Of a stretch of DNA of 64,000 bases, positions 37,752-45,883 are shown one piece after another; position 1 is the first letter of the stretch, and every line of letters begins with the position of its first letter. Source of the DNA: Rhodococcus phenolicus (GTDB lineage: Bacteria > Actinomycetota > Actinomycetes > Mycobacteriales > Mycobacteriaceae); NCBI RefSeq assembly GCF_001646785.1, contig NZ_LRRH01000008.1, positions 62,001 through 126,000 of the forward strand, read 5' to 3'. The position numbers and the translations under genes are program-made. A model generated the notes under the pieces. It did not search any database, was not told the DNA's origin, and saw only the letters and a list, made by a program, of their open reading frames with translations.

Positions 37752-37800
37752 CGAAGCGCCGCCTCCGCCCTCCGGGCGCGGGGGCGGCGCTTCGTCTTTT
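37752..37800 (+). terminator. Intrinsic terminator after ipdC
   Basis: CGAAGCGCCGCC (37752-37763) pairs with GGCGGCGCTTCG (37783-37794), followed by TCTTTT. The T-run gives it rightward polarity. Confidence 0.88.
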
Positions 37801-37855
37801 CCCGGGCGCGTCGCGTCCGCGGTACTTCACAGAGCCGCCCTCGTCGGATAACGTC

Positions 37856-37868
37856 AGAATGTCATTCT
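37856..37868. promoter_or_regulatory. Palindrome upstream of SDR gene
   Basis: AGAATGTCATTCT (5-bp arms, GTC centre), 38 bp before the SDR ATG, in an AT-rich stretch that also holds TTCTTGATTACGAGAA. A regulator site is likely; the regulator is not identified. Confidence 0.45.
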
Positions 37869-37906
37869 TGATTACGAGAACAATATTTCAGACGAGAGGC
37901 GGTTCC

Positions 37907-38680
37907 ATGACCGACGCGATACCGGCACCGTTCGACCGATTCGGCCTCGACGGCAAGGTCGCGCTCATCACCGGCGGCAGCCGCGGCATGGGCAAGGAGA
38001 TCGCGCTCGCGTTCGCACGCGCCGGCGCCGACGTCGTGGTCGCGAGCCGCAAGACCGAGAACTGCGAGAAGGTCGCCGCCGAAATCCAGGAGACCACCGG
38101 CCGGCGCGCACTTGCCTACGCCTGCCACATGGGCCACTGGGACGAGATCGAAGGACTCGTCGACGCCACCTACGCGACGTTCGGGCGCATCGACATCCTC
38201 GTCAACAACGCCGGCATGTCCCCGGTCTACCGGAACATCGCCGACGTCACCGAGTCGCTGTGGGACAGCGTGCTGGGCCTCAACCTCAAAGGCCCGTTCC
38301 GGTTGACGCAACTCGTCGGACCCCGCATGAAGGAGCAGGGCAGCGGCTCGATCATCAATGTGAGCAGCAGCGGGTCCCTGCACCCCTCCGGCGCATTCAT
38401 CCACTACGCCTCCGCCAAGAGCGGCCTCAACGCCATGACCGAAGGTTTCGCGGATCTGCTCGCCCCCGAGGTGCGCGTCAACACCCTCATGCCCGGCCCG
38501 TACCGCACCGACATCTCCAATGCCTGGACACCCGAACAGATCCGGCAGTCGGGCGAGGCCGTACACCTGCAGCGGATCGGCGAACCTCACGAGATCGTCG
38601 GCGCTGCACTGTTTCTCGCGAGCGACGCCTCGAGCTTCACGACCGGCACGATTGTCCGGTCCGACGGGGGGTTCCGCTGA
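37907..38680 (+). CDS. Short-chain dehydrogenase
   Basis: Classical SDR of 257 residues: ALITGGSRGMGKEIALAFARAGADVVVASRK, ILVNNAGMSPV, IINVSSSGSLHPSGAFIHYASAKSGLNAM (catalytic Ser, Tyr, Lys), and the C-terminal SFTTGTIVRSDGGFR. ATG 37907 is chosen because GAGAGGCGG precedes it; an upstream in-frame ATG lies inside the palindromic promoter. It stands alone between the ipd operon terminator and the CocE-like gene, so its pathway is uncertain. Confidence 0.87.
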   Translation: MTDAIPAPFDRFGLDGKVALITGGSRGMGKEIALAFARAGADVVVASRKTENCEKVAAEIQETTGRRALAYACHMGHWDEIEGLVDATYATFGRIDILVNNAGMSPVYRNIADVTESLWDSVLGLNLKGPFRLTQLVGPRMKEQGSGSIINVSSSGSLHPSGAFIHYASAKSGLNAMTEGFADLLAPEVRVNTLMPGPYRTDISNAWTPEQIRQSGEAVHLQRIGEPHEIVGAALFLASDASSFTTGTIVRSDGGFR

Positions 38681-38772
38681 GCAACAGCAGACATCCGTGC
38701 GCAGATCATTGACCCTCTCCACCGATCGGGATAGGTTGCTCCGGGGTTTTCACCGTCCACAGGGGGTTCCGG

Positions 38773-40797
38773 GTGAAGAGGCGATTCCTGCGCGGCGCGA
38801 TCGCGTCGTTGGCCGTCACAGCCGTCGCGACCACCGCTGCGGTCACTGCCGCACCGGCCGCGGGGGCCGATCCGTCGGGAGGCGCCGACGCCGTTGCCTG
38901 GCAGGCGGCGGTCGACGCCTCCGACGCATACCCGAACACCGCCGTCGAATGGGACGTACCCATCACGATGAGCGACGGCACCGTTCTGCGCGCCAACGTC
39001 TTCCGTCCGGCGGATGCGAGCGGAACACCGATCACCGACCCGACGCCGGTCGTCCTCAACCTCACGCCCTACACGAAACTGATCTCCACACTGGGAACGC
39101 TCGTGGGTGACGATCCCACGATCGCGCCGCTGGTCGAAGGGCTCGGCGACGTACTGAACTTCGCCGCCCCGTTCGACGGGGTCACCGAACTCGCGAAGAC
39201 GACCGGCGGCGGATTCGTGCAGACATTCGGACTCAACCGCGACCTCGTGCAGAACGGGTACACGCAGGTCATCGTCGACGTCCGCGGCACCGGCTTCTCA
39301 CAGGGCGAATGGCAGGTCCTCGGCCCGCGGGAGCAGCAGGACACCGTCGAGGTCATCGACTGGGCATCGAAGCAGCCGTGGTCGAACGGTCACGTCGGAA
39401 CGAGCGGGGTCTCCTACTCGGCGATCAACCAGCTGCAAGGTGCAGGCCTGCAGCCGGATGCGCTCGACGCGGTGTTCGCGGTGGAACCCGGCAACGATCT
39501 GCTGCGCGACATCGTCGGCACCGGTGGCGCACTCGGCATCGGATTCATGCCGCTCTGGCTCACCCTCGTCAACGGCCTCAAGTGGATTCCCGACGTGCAG
39601 GCGCTGCTGCAGGGCAACTTCGACGCGCAATGGCTGCGCGACCGCCTCGCCGACCCCGCGACCAAGCTCCCCGAACTCACCGAGGCGGTCACCGCCCCCA
39701 CGGTCGAAGGGGTCTCCCCCGGCGCTCTCGAGGTCGCGCAGGACGGGCCGTTCTATCGGGAACGCAGCGCGAACCTCGAGGCGATCGAGGTGCCCAGCTT
39801 CGTCTTCGGCGGGTGGCACGACATCTTCGCCAACAGCGAGCCCGACATCTACAACCGCATCCCCGTGGCGCCCGGAGAGAAACAGCTCATGATGGGCGAC
39901 GGCTATCACGTCGTCGCGGGCACCGACTTCGGCAAGCCCGGCTACCCGCCGAAGCTCGGCACCCTCCAGCGCGCCTGGTTCGACCACTGGCTCAGGGGCA
40001 TCGACAACGGCATCGAGAACTACGGTCCCGTGACGCTGTACCAACAGGGCGGCGGATGGACCACTACCGGCCGGTTCACCCGCGCCGGAACAGAATTCGA
40101 GAAGTTCTACCTATCGGGCACACCGAGCGGAACCGCCGGTCACGCCGCATACGACGGGACGCTCACATCCGACGCACCCACCGGCAACCAGGATCTGACG
40201 GTCGCGCCGGGGCTGCGCGGGTTCTGCTCTCGCGAATCGGCTGTCGGCACAGCCGGAATCGCGGTGCTGCTCGGTTCGAACTGCACCGAGGACGCCCGGT
40301 TCAACGAAGCGGAGGGCCTGACCTTCACCGGCGCCCCGGTCACCGAACCGACCGAGATCTCCGGTGGCGTCAACGTGCACCTGAACACCGTGCTCGACGC
40401 CCCCGACGGCTTCTGGACGGTGACCGTGAACGACGTGGCACCCGACGGCCGTTCGACCGTACTGACCTCCGGTTCGCTCGTCGCGTCGCTGCGCGCGATC
40501 GACGACTCCCGGAGCACCTTCACCCCGTCCGGCGACTACGCGAATGCCGTCCCCCATCTGACGCTCGACACGCGGCAGCTCGTCCGGCCCGGGGTGCCCA
40601 CCCAGCTCGACATCTCCACGGTGCTCACCGACGCAATCCTGCTGCCGGGTCACCGGCTCCGGATCAACGTGTACGCGTCGAGTGTGCCGCGGTCGCTGCC
40701 GCTGGGCCCGATGCTGCACGACAGCGGGCTGAAGCCGCAGCACATCCGGCTCGACCCGTCCGCGCCGAGCTTCGCGTCCGTCCAGATCGTGGGTTAG
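38773..40797 (+). CDS. Secreted CocE/NonD-family hydrolase
   Basis: Serine hydrolase of 674 residues of the X-Pro dipeptidyl-peptidase/cocaine-esterase class. Signal peptide: KRR, hydrophobic stretch LRGAIASLAVTAVATTAAVTAA, likely cut after AAGA. Then the peptidase S15 core: VVLNLTPYTK, VDVRGTGFSQGEWQ, nucleophile in NGHVGTSGVSYSA, and acid/His parts around FGGWHDIF and MMGDGYHVV, with a C-terminal jelly-roll domain (about 450-674). Extracellular ester or amide cleavage is expected. GTG 38773 is the start. Its stop overlaps the convergent LLM gene stop by 4 bp. Confidence 0.88.
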   Translation: MKRRFLRGAIASLAVTAVATTAAVTAAPAAGADPSGGADAVAWQAAVDASDAYPNTAVEWDVPITMSDGTVLRANVFRPADASGTPITDPTPVVLNLTPYTKLISTLGTLVGDDPTIAPLVEGLGDVLNFAAPFDGVTELAKTTGGGFVQTFGLNRDLVQNGYTQVIVDVRGTGFSQGEWQVLGPREQQDTVEVIDWASKQPWSNGHVGTSGVSYSAINQLQGAGLQPDALDAVFAVEPGNDLLRDIVGTGGALGIGFMPLWLTLVNGLKWIPDVQALLQGNFDAQWLRDRLADPATKLPELTEAVTAPTVEGVSPGALEVAQDGPFYRERSANLEAIEVPSFVFGGWHDIFANSEPDIYNRIPVAPGEKQLMMGDGYHVVAGTDFGKPGYPPKLGTLQRAWFDHWLRGIDNGIENYGPVTLYQQGGGWTTTGRFTRAGTEFEKFYLSGTPSGTAGHAAYDGTLTSDAPTGNQDLTVAPGLRGFCSRESAVGTAGIAVLLGSNCTEDARFNEAEGLTFTGAPVTEPTEISGGVNVHLNTVLDAPDGFWTVTVNDVAPDGRSTVLTSGSLVASLRAIDDSRSTFTPSGDYANAVPHLTLDTRQLVRPGVPTQLDISTVLTDAILLPGHRLRINVYASSVPRSLPLGPMLHDSGLKPQHIRLDPSAPSFASVQIVG

Positions 40798-41798
40798 GAC
40801 CGCACGCTTGGCAACACCCGGGCCGCGACGTCCTCGAGCAACTCGTACGGCAGATCGTAGGAGCCGACGTGCTGGAGGAACACCGCGTCCGCGCCTGCCT
40901 CGCGGACCGCGGTGAGCCGCGCGGCGATCTCCTCACCGGTGCCGTAGAGGCAGAACTCGCGGGCGAAGGCGGTCACGGCCTCGTCGCTCACGTACGGATC
41001 ACACGCGCGAACCGCGGCGTCCCAATCCTCGGCGTGCACCAGGTCGGGGTACACACCGGGCACCCGGTCCGGCACCTCGACCTGCACGCCGGCCAGCGCA
41101 AGGAAAGACGCACCGCCGTTCTGTGCGATCCGCGCACAGATGGGCTTGAGCTCACGCGCGGCCCGCGGCACGTCGTCGGTCACCCGGCAGAACGCCGACA
41201 CCGTCGTGCGCACCCCGGACCGTCCGACGGTCCGCGCGCCGTCCCGCACCCTGGCGACGGCCGCCGCGAGCGGGGCCGGTGACACGCCGGACAGCAGGAT
41301 CGCGCCGTCGGCGATCTCGCCCGCGAGCGCGAGGTTGCGGGGTCCGGTCGCAGCGATGTGGATCGGCACCGCCGCCGGATCGCGCAACCGCGAGACGGTT
41401 CCGTCGAAGTCCACCGCCCGGCCGGCGAGCAGGTCCCGCACGACCATGACCCCGGCCCGCAATCGAGCGCGGGTCGATTGCCGCAGACCGGCCGGGGCGA
41501 CGGCGCTGTCACCGACCCCGACGCCGAGGACGAAACGTCCCGGTGCGAGTTCGGCGACCGTGCGTGCCGAGGAGGCGACCACACTCGGATGCCGGGTCTC
41601 GACGTTCGTGACCGCGGTGCCGAGCGTGACCGTCTCCGTCGCGGTGGCCGCGGCCGCGGCCACCGCGAACACATCCCGCCACAGCAGTTGCGAGTCGGGG
41701 AACCAGACCTCGTCGAATCCGGCGCGTTCGGCGTCCCGGGTGAGTTCGGCGATCCGGCCGGCAGGCGCGCACGGCGGGATGCGTAGCCCGACTCTCAC
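40794..41798 (-). CDS. LLM-class flavin/F420-dependent oxidoreductase
   Basis: Luciferase-like protein of 334 residues: VGLRIPPCAPAGRIAELTRDAERAGFDEVWFPDSQLLWRDVFAV, LAPGRFVLGVGVGDSAVAPAG, IHIAATGPRNLALAGEIADG. GTG 41798 overlaps the stop of the upstream hydrolase by 4 bp, so it is the last gene of the aromatic-degradation operon. It could be an F420-dependent reductase or an FMN monooxygenase; a role in the same pathway is inferred only from the operon. Confidence 0.82.
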   Translation of the reverse strand: MRVGLRIPPCAPAGRIAELTRDAERAGFDEVWFPDSQLLWRDVFAVAAAAATATETVTLGTAVTNVETRHPSVVASSARTVAELAPGRFVLGVGVGDSAVAPAGLRQSTRARLRAGVMVVRDLLAGRAVDFDGTVSRLRDPAAVPIHIAATGPRNLALAGEIADGAILLSGVSPAPLAAAVARVRDGARTVGRSGVRTTVSAFCRVTDDVPRAARELKPICARIAQNGGASFLALAGVQVEVPDRVPGVYPDLVHAEDWDAAVRACDPYVSDEAVTAFAREFCLYGTGEEIAARLTAVREAGADAVFLQHVGSYDLPYELLEDVAARVLPSVRS

Positions 41799-42634
41799 AG
41801 CAGGAACTTCAGGGCGAGTTCGTTGAAGCGGTCCGCATGCTCGTGCTGCGGCCAGTGACCGCACTCGGGGAAGATCTCGAGGGCCGAGCCCGGGATGGAC
41901 TCCTGCATGCGGTTGGCCTCCGGCACGTCACCGAAGGGGTTCTGGGCGCCCCACACGATCAGGGCCGGCGCGACGATGCGTGCCATCTGTTCGGGGCTCA
42001 GCAGATCCACGACCCGGTTCTCCATGTTCTGCAGGCACAGCAGGTGATCGATCCCGGCCACGAACTCGGGGCGGTGGTAGATCGCGTGCCGGACGTCGAC
42101 GAGTTCGTCCGAGACGTTCGCGGCATCGTGCATGAGCAGTTCGAGCCGCTGCCGGGTCAGGGCGCGGTCGTCGCTCGACACCGCAGCCTTCGTGCTGCTG
42201 CGGATCCGGTCCATCACCTCCGGGTTGGCCACGGTCCCACCGGGTGCGACGAGCACGATCCTGGACACCCGATCCGGATGGTCCGCGGCGAGCCGGCCGG
42301 CGACCCAGCCACCGAGGGACTCGCCGATGAAATGCGCACGTTCGATACCGCGGCTGTCGAGGTAGTCGAGCACGTGCCGCACGTAGCGCGGGATCCGGAG
42401 GTCACCACCGGGATTCTCGGTGTAGCCGTGTCCGAGCATGTCGAGGGCGTGAACCTCGAAGTGCTCCGAGAACGTCGGGATGTTGCGGACGAACGCTTCG
42501 AGGTGGCCGCTGGTGCCGTGCAGCATCACCACCGCTTCGCCGGCGCCGGCGCGCAGTACGCGGGTACGGGCACCGTTCACCGGTGCGTAGGACATCTCGA
42601 ATGCGGTTCCGGTCAGGTCGGTCCAGATGGTCAT
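41795..42634 (-). CDS. Alpha/beta hydrolase, probable meta-cleavage product hydrolase
   Basis: Hydrolase of 279 residues with the MhpC/HsaD-like pattern: VVMLHGTSGHLEAFVRNIPTF, LDMLGHGYTENPG, nucleophile in FIGESLGGWVAGRLA, Asp in VWGAQNPFGDV region, His in ECGHWPQHEHADRFN. Directly after the ring-cleavage dioxygenase gene (4-bp overlap), so C-C hydrolysis of its product is the natural assignment. Overlaps the LLM gene by 4 bp downstream. Confidence 0.85.
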   Translation of the reverse strand: MTIWTDLTGTAFEMSYAPVNGARTRVLRAGAGEAVVMLHGTSGHLEAFVRNIPTFSEHFEVHALDMLGHGYTENPGGDLRIPRYVRHVLDYLDSRGIERAHFIGESLGGWVAGRLAADHPDRVSRIVLVAPGGTVANPEVMDRIRSSTKAAVSSDDRALTRQRLELLMHDAANVSDELVDVRHAIYHRPEFVAGIDHLLCLQNMENRVVDLLSPEQMARIVAPALIVWGAQNPFGDVPEANRMQESIPGSALEIFPECGHWPQHEHADRFNELALKFLL

Positions 42635-43614
42635 GCGGGTAGCTCCTCTTCGGTCGCAGTGGGCAAGCTGATGTGTTCGGGGGTGAGCAGGCACACGCCC
42701 ATTCCGGTGAGCCAGTTCGGCACCGCGCCGTATCCGAGGGTGCGGGCCTTGGCCGGGCTGGACGAGGCGAGCGCCGCGGTCATCGCGATCCAGGCACGCA
42801 ATTCGTGGGCGCCGTTGCCACCCTCTCGTTCGAGCTGCTCGTCGCTCATGTCGAGCAGTGGTGTGAGGTCACCGGATTCGAGAAGGCCGAGAAAACGGGC
42901 GTCGAACTCTTCGTTGATGTTCGGCTCCGCGGCACGGATGATCTGCCGGCGGCGTACTTCGTATTCGCTCCAGGACGTGCGCCCGTTCAGCCACGCCTCC
43001 ACCAGGAAACGATCGTCGTCGGACAATGTCTCGAACCATTTGGGCCACGGAAGACGGTGCGACAGACCCCCGGACGCGACCACCGCGATGCGCTTCGATT
43101 CGCCGTCCGCCGCAACGGCTCTTCCGATCGCGGACCCCAGCGCGTGGCACCGTCTCAGCGACGGTAGCGGGGGCGCGAACATGTTGATCACGATCGGCAC
43201 GATCGGAACGTCCAGTTCCGGGATCAGGTGTTGCAGCGAGTGCGTGATCCCGTGGTCGACGGTCAGGCGCAAGGAGAAGGCCGGATCGAATCCGTCGGAG
43301 ACGAGTCCGTCGACGATCCGGCGTGCCAGTGCCGTATCGACCGGGAGCGGACCGTTCGGCGTTTCCGCCTCGCCGGCACCGAGCACCTCCGCGACACCGA
43401 TCGTGAACGCGGGCATCAGATCCAGGAACATACCCCGGAAGTGGTTGGACCCGATCACGACGACGGCGTCGGGGGCCGCTTCGGCGAGTGCGGCGCGCGC
43501 CTCGTGGAGCCCTTCGCGGAACACGTTGGCCGCCGGCTGATTCGCCACCTCCTCCCAGTGGGTGTTCATCAGGGTGCTGTGCGAGGCACCCACCCCCAGA
43601 ACGAAATCGCTCAC
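42631..43614 (-). CDS. LigB/MhpB-type class III extradiol dioxygenase
   Basis: Protein of 327 residues resembling MhpB, the 2,3-dihydroxyphenylpropionate 1,2-dioxygenase. Conserved His-bearing motifs: VGASHSTLM, VVIGSNHFRGMFLDLMPAFTIGV, LRLTVDHGITHSLQHL, and ASGGLSHRLP; also the C-terminal VPNWLTGMGVCLL. It should meta-cleave a catechol with a side chain, using Fe(II). GTG 43614 overlaps the M20 stop by 4 bp and its own stop overlaps the hydrolase start by 4 bp. Confidence 0.9.
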   Translation of the reverse strand: MSDFVLGVGASHSTLMNTHWEEVANQPAANVFREGLHEARAALAEAAPDAVVVIGSNHFRGMFLDLMPAFTIGVAEVLGAGEAETPNGPLPVDTALARRIVDGLVSDGFDPAFSLRLTVDHGITHSLQHLIPELDVPIVPIVINMFAPPLPSLRRCHALGSAIGRAVAADGESKRIAVVASGGLSHRLPWPKWFETLSDDDRFLVEAWLNGRTSWSEYEVRRRQIIRAAEPNINEEFDARFLGLLESGDLTPLLDMSDEQLEREGGNGAHELRAWIAMTAALASSSPAKARTLGYGAVPNWLTGMGVCLLTPEHISLPTATEEELPA

Positions 43615-44927
43615 GGGATGCTCCGTTCTCGGGTGCACAGCGTGATCGCGGTGTGCACGATGGCCCGGGTCAGGCGGACTGCCTCCCGGATGTCGACCAC
43701 GTTCATTCCGGACGGGAAGTCCAGTGCCATCGGAGCATCCGCTCCGATTCGGTCCATCCCGATGCGCGCGGTCGGAAGACCGCGTGCGCGCAGGATGTTG
43801 GCGTCGGTGGCGCCGCTGTTCGCGACGATCGGTTCGTGTGGCCGGCCGGCGATCTCCTCCCAGGCGGCCACGGCAGCCGCCACCACCGGAGCGTCGCGGC
43901 CGGTGGCTGTGCCGGGGATCGACAGCACCATGTCCCAGTCGAGGTCGATCCCGGGATGCTCCGCGACGATCGCGTCGACCGCCGCCGCGAACTCGCGGCG
44001 GACCTCGGCGGGTGTCGAGCGGGGGCTGGTGCGGAGGTCGATCATGAAGCGGCACAACGCAGGTGCGACCGCGGCCATGCGCGGCCAGCCACCCTCCACC
44101 GAGGCCACGATGCCCTGCGGAGCGACGAGACCGTCGGTGTGCCGTGCCGCGTACTCCGGGAACCAGCCTTCCAGCGCGGCGATCACCGTCGCGGCGTCCG
44201 CGATGGCGTTGCGGTAGGGCATCCGATGCCTGCTGCCCACATAGGTGTAGGTGCCGCGCACACGGACCTCGAACCAGCACAGGCCGACTTCCTCCCACGC
44301 GACGGCCCATCCCGGTTTCGCGATCAGGGCATGGTCGGCCCACCATCCCTGTTCGAGCAGGAAGGAGCACCCGGCGCCCTGTCCCGTGTTGCGGCGGGTG
44401 AGGCCGCGGGTGGTGCGGCCGTTGGTCGGCATTCCACCGGCACCCAGACCGACGATCAGGTCTCCGCGCAACGGAATCCCGGCCTTTGCGACGACTTCGG
44501 CGGCCGCGACGACGGCCGCGGCATGACCCTTGGGATTGCTCGCGCCCAAGCCGAGCACGTGGTGCCCGCGCACCTCGGCGCGCGCGCGCATGTCCGCGCG
44601 CAGTTGCGGCCCGACCCACGGCGTGTCCTCGTCGGGATCACCGACGGTGAGCGTGTCGATCGGCGCGTAGAGCAGGAGGTCTTCGCCGCTCCCGTCGCCG
44701 CGGAGCCGGCCGACCGCGTTCGCCTGGCGGTCGTCGATCGCCTGGTAGTGGGCTTCGAGTCCGCTTGCTTCGAGGGTCGCCGTCGACCATCGGGCGAGTT
44801 CGGCCTCCTCCCCGGTGGGGCTCGGAATGTCGACCATGCCCACGACCAGTTCCGTGAGCCGTTCGGCGTCGATGAGGGCGGACGCGGACTCGAACCAGGT
44901 TCGCTGCTGCTCCGACGTCGCGCTCAT
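43611..44927 (-). CDS. M20-peptidase-fold protein lacking metal ligands
   Basis: Protein of 438 residues with the M20/ArgE-type two-domain layout. The equivalents of the dizinc ligands appear replaced: HxD is APID (Pro89 for His), GxGxxD-KG is GLGASNPKG (Asn131 for Asp), the EE pair is GLGAGG (about 162-163), the EPT Glu is AKPG (Lys204), and the final His region reads ALDFPSGMNVVDI. The fold landmark NSGATDANILRARGLPTARIGMD is kept. It may be a pseudo-hydrolase or use other chemistry. Coupled by 4-bp overlaps to the small membrane peptide and the dioxygenase genes. Confidence 0.8.
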   Translation of the reverse strand: MSATSEQQRTWFESASALIDAERLTELVVGMVDIPSPTGEEAELARWSTATLEASGLEAHYQAIDDRQANAVGRLRGDGSGEDLLLYAPIDTLTVGDPDEDTPWVGPQLRADMRARAEVRGHHVLGLGASNPKGHAAAVVAAAEVVAKAGIPLRGDLIVGLGAGGMPTNGRTTRGLTRRNTGQGAGCSFLLEQGWWADHALIAKPGWAVAWEEVGLCWFEVRVRGTYTYVGSRHRMPYRNAIADAATVIAALEGWFPEYAARHTDGLVAPQGIVASVEGGWPRMAAVAPALCRFMIDLRTSPRSTPAEVRREFAAAVDAIVAEHPGIDLDWDMVLSIPGTATGRDAPVVAAAVAAWEEIAGRPHEPIVANSGATDANILRARGLPTARIGMDRIGADAPMALDFPSGMNVVDIREAVRLTRAIVHTAITLCTRERSIP

Positions 44928-45061
44928 CGGGCACCCCGGTGGACGGTGCGCACGGTCGTGCCGCGCCCCAGTCTTGCGAGCGGTCGGGTGCGCTGCGCTG
45001 CGACGAGCGCGGCACCGGTGGTGAGAACGGCCAGGACGGTCACGGTGAGGACGCGAGACAC
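44924..45061 (-). CDS. 45-residue single-pass membrane peptide
   Basis: Small ORF starting at GTG 45061, preceded by ACAGGAG at good spacing, and ending in TGA that overlaps the M20 ATG by 4 bp (ATGA). The product begins VSRVLTVTVLAVLTTGAALV, one hydrophobic segment, followed by a basic tail rich in Arg (RTRPLARLGRG). The overlaps and ribosome site argue that it is translated. It could be a membrane anchor or a coupling leader for the M20 gene. No homologue recognised. Confidence 0.6.
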   Translation of the reverse strand: MSRVLTVTVLAVLTTGAALVAAQRTRPLARLGRGTTVRTVHRGAR

Positions 45062-45066
45062 GGAAA

Positions 45067-45873
45067 TCAACTCCTGTCGGTGAAGAAGGCAAGGGCGAGC
45101 GCGGCGACGATGCCGGGACGCTCGGACTGGGGATGGTGGGCCGTGCGGGCGACGACGGCCAGGTCGCCGCGCGGCAACGCGTCGGCGAGTGCGGCCGCGT
45201 ACTCCGGCCCGGCGAACGGGTCGTGGCGCCCCCACATCACGAGAGTCGGGGCGGCGACGGCACCGAGGTGGACCCCGAGGTCCTCGGGCCGGCTGCCGTC
45301 AGCGGTGGCCAGTGCGGTGTCCGTGCTGCCGGCACCGTGCCGGTCCGACACCAGACCGGAAGGCACGAGATCGTGGTCGTACCACTCCAATTCCGTCACC
45401 AGAGCGCGCATCTTGGCCAGGCTCGGCCCGGTTCCCCCGTAGTAGCCGGCCCGTGCCCGGGCGCCGAGATCAGGGTCGCGCGGGAGACCCGCCCGGCCAC
45501 CGGGGTCCGGGGTGGGCTGGCTTCCGATCGCCACGATGCGGCGCACGGACGCGGGACGATCGGCCCCCAGCTGCAGTGCCACCGAGCCACCCAGCGATTG
45601 GGCCAGGATGTCGACCCGGTCGAGCCCGAGTCGGTCGAGCAGCCCGGCGAGGGCTCCGGCGGCGTCGGCCAGGGGGTGTGCGGTCGGGGCGCGACGGGGT
45701 GAGCGTCCGAAGCCCGGAAGATCCACCCAGAGCCATCGGCGGTCGGGACGAGCTCTCATCACTGCCCCGAAGTCGGAGGTGGAATGGCACCCGGGGCCAC
45801 CCCCGTGCAGGACGACGGTGACCGGTCCCCCGGCGGATCCGGCCCAGCCGTAGGCCACTTCGTCTGTGGTCAC
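45067..45873 (-). CDS. Alpha/beta hydrolase
   Basis: Hydrolase of 268 residues: VTVVLHGGGPGCHSTSDFGAVM (oxyanion), LWVDLPGFGRSPRR, nucleophile in ILAQSLGGSVALQLGA, Asp in MWGRHDPFAGPE, and His in ARTAHHPQSERPG. Resembles meta-cleavage product hydrolases, so the operon has two candidates for C-C hydrolysis; this one may instead cut an ester or amide. GTG 45873 is 10 bp after the Rieske gene stop; no strong ribosome site is seen. Confidence 0.8.
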   Translation of the reverse strand: MTTDEVAYGWAGSAGGPVTVVLHGGGPGCHSTSDFGAVMRARPDRRWLWVDLPGFGRSPRRAPTAHPLADAAGALAGLLDRLGLDRVDILAQSLGGSVALQLGADRPASVRRIVAIGSQPTPDPGGRAGLPRDPDLGARARAGYYGGTGPSLAKMRALVTELEWYDHDLVPSGLVSDRHGAGSTDTALATADGSRPEDLGVHLGAVAAPTLVMWGRHDPFAGPEYAAALADALPRGDLAVVARTAHHPQSERPGIVAALALAFFTDRS

Positions 45874-45883
45874 GACGGGACGC

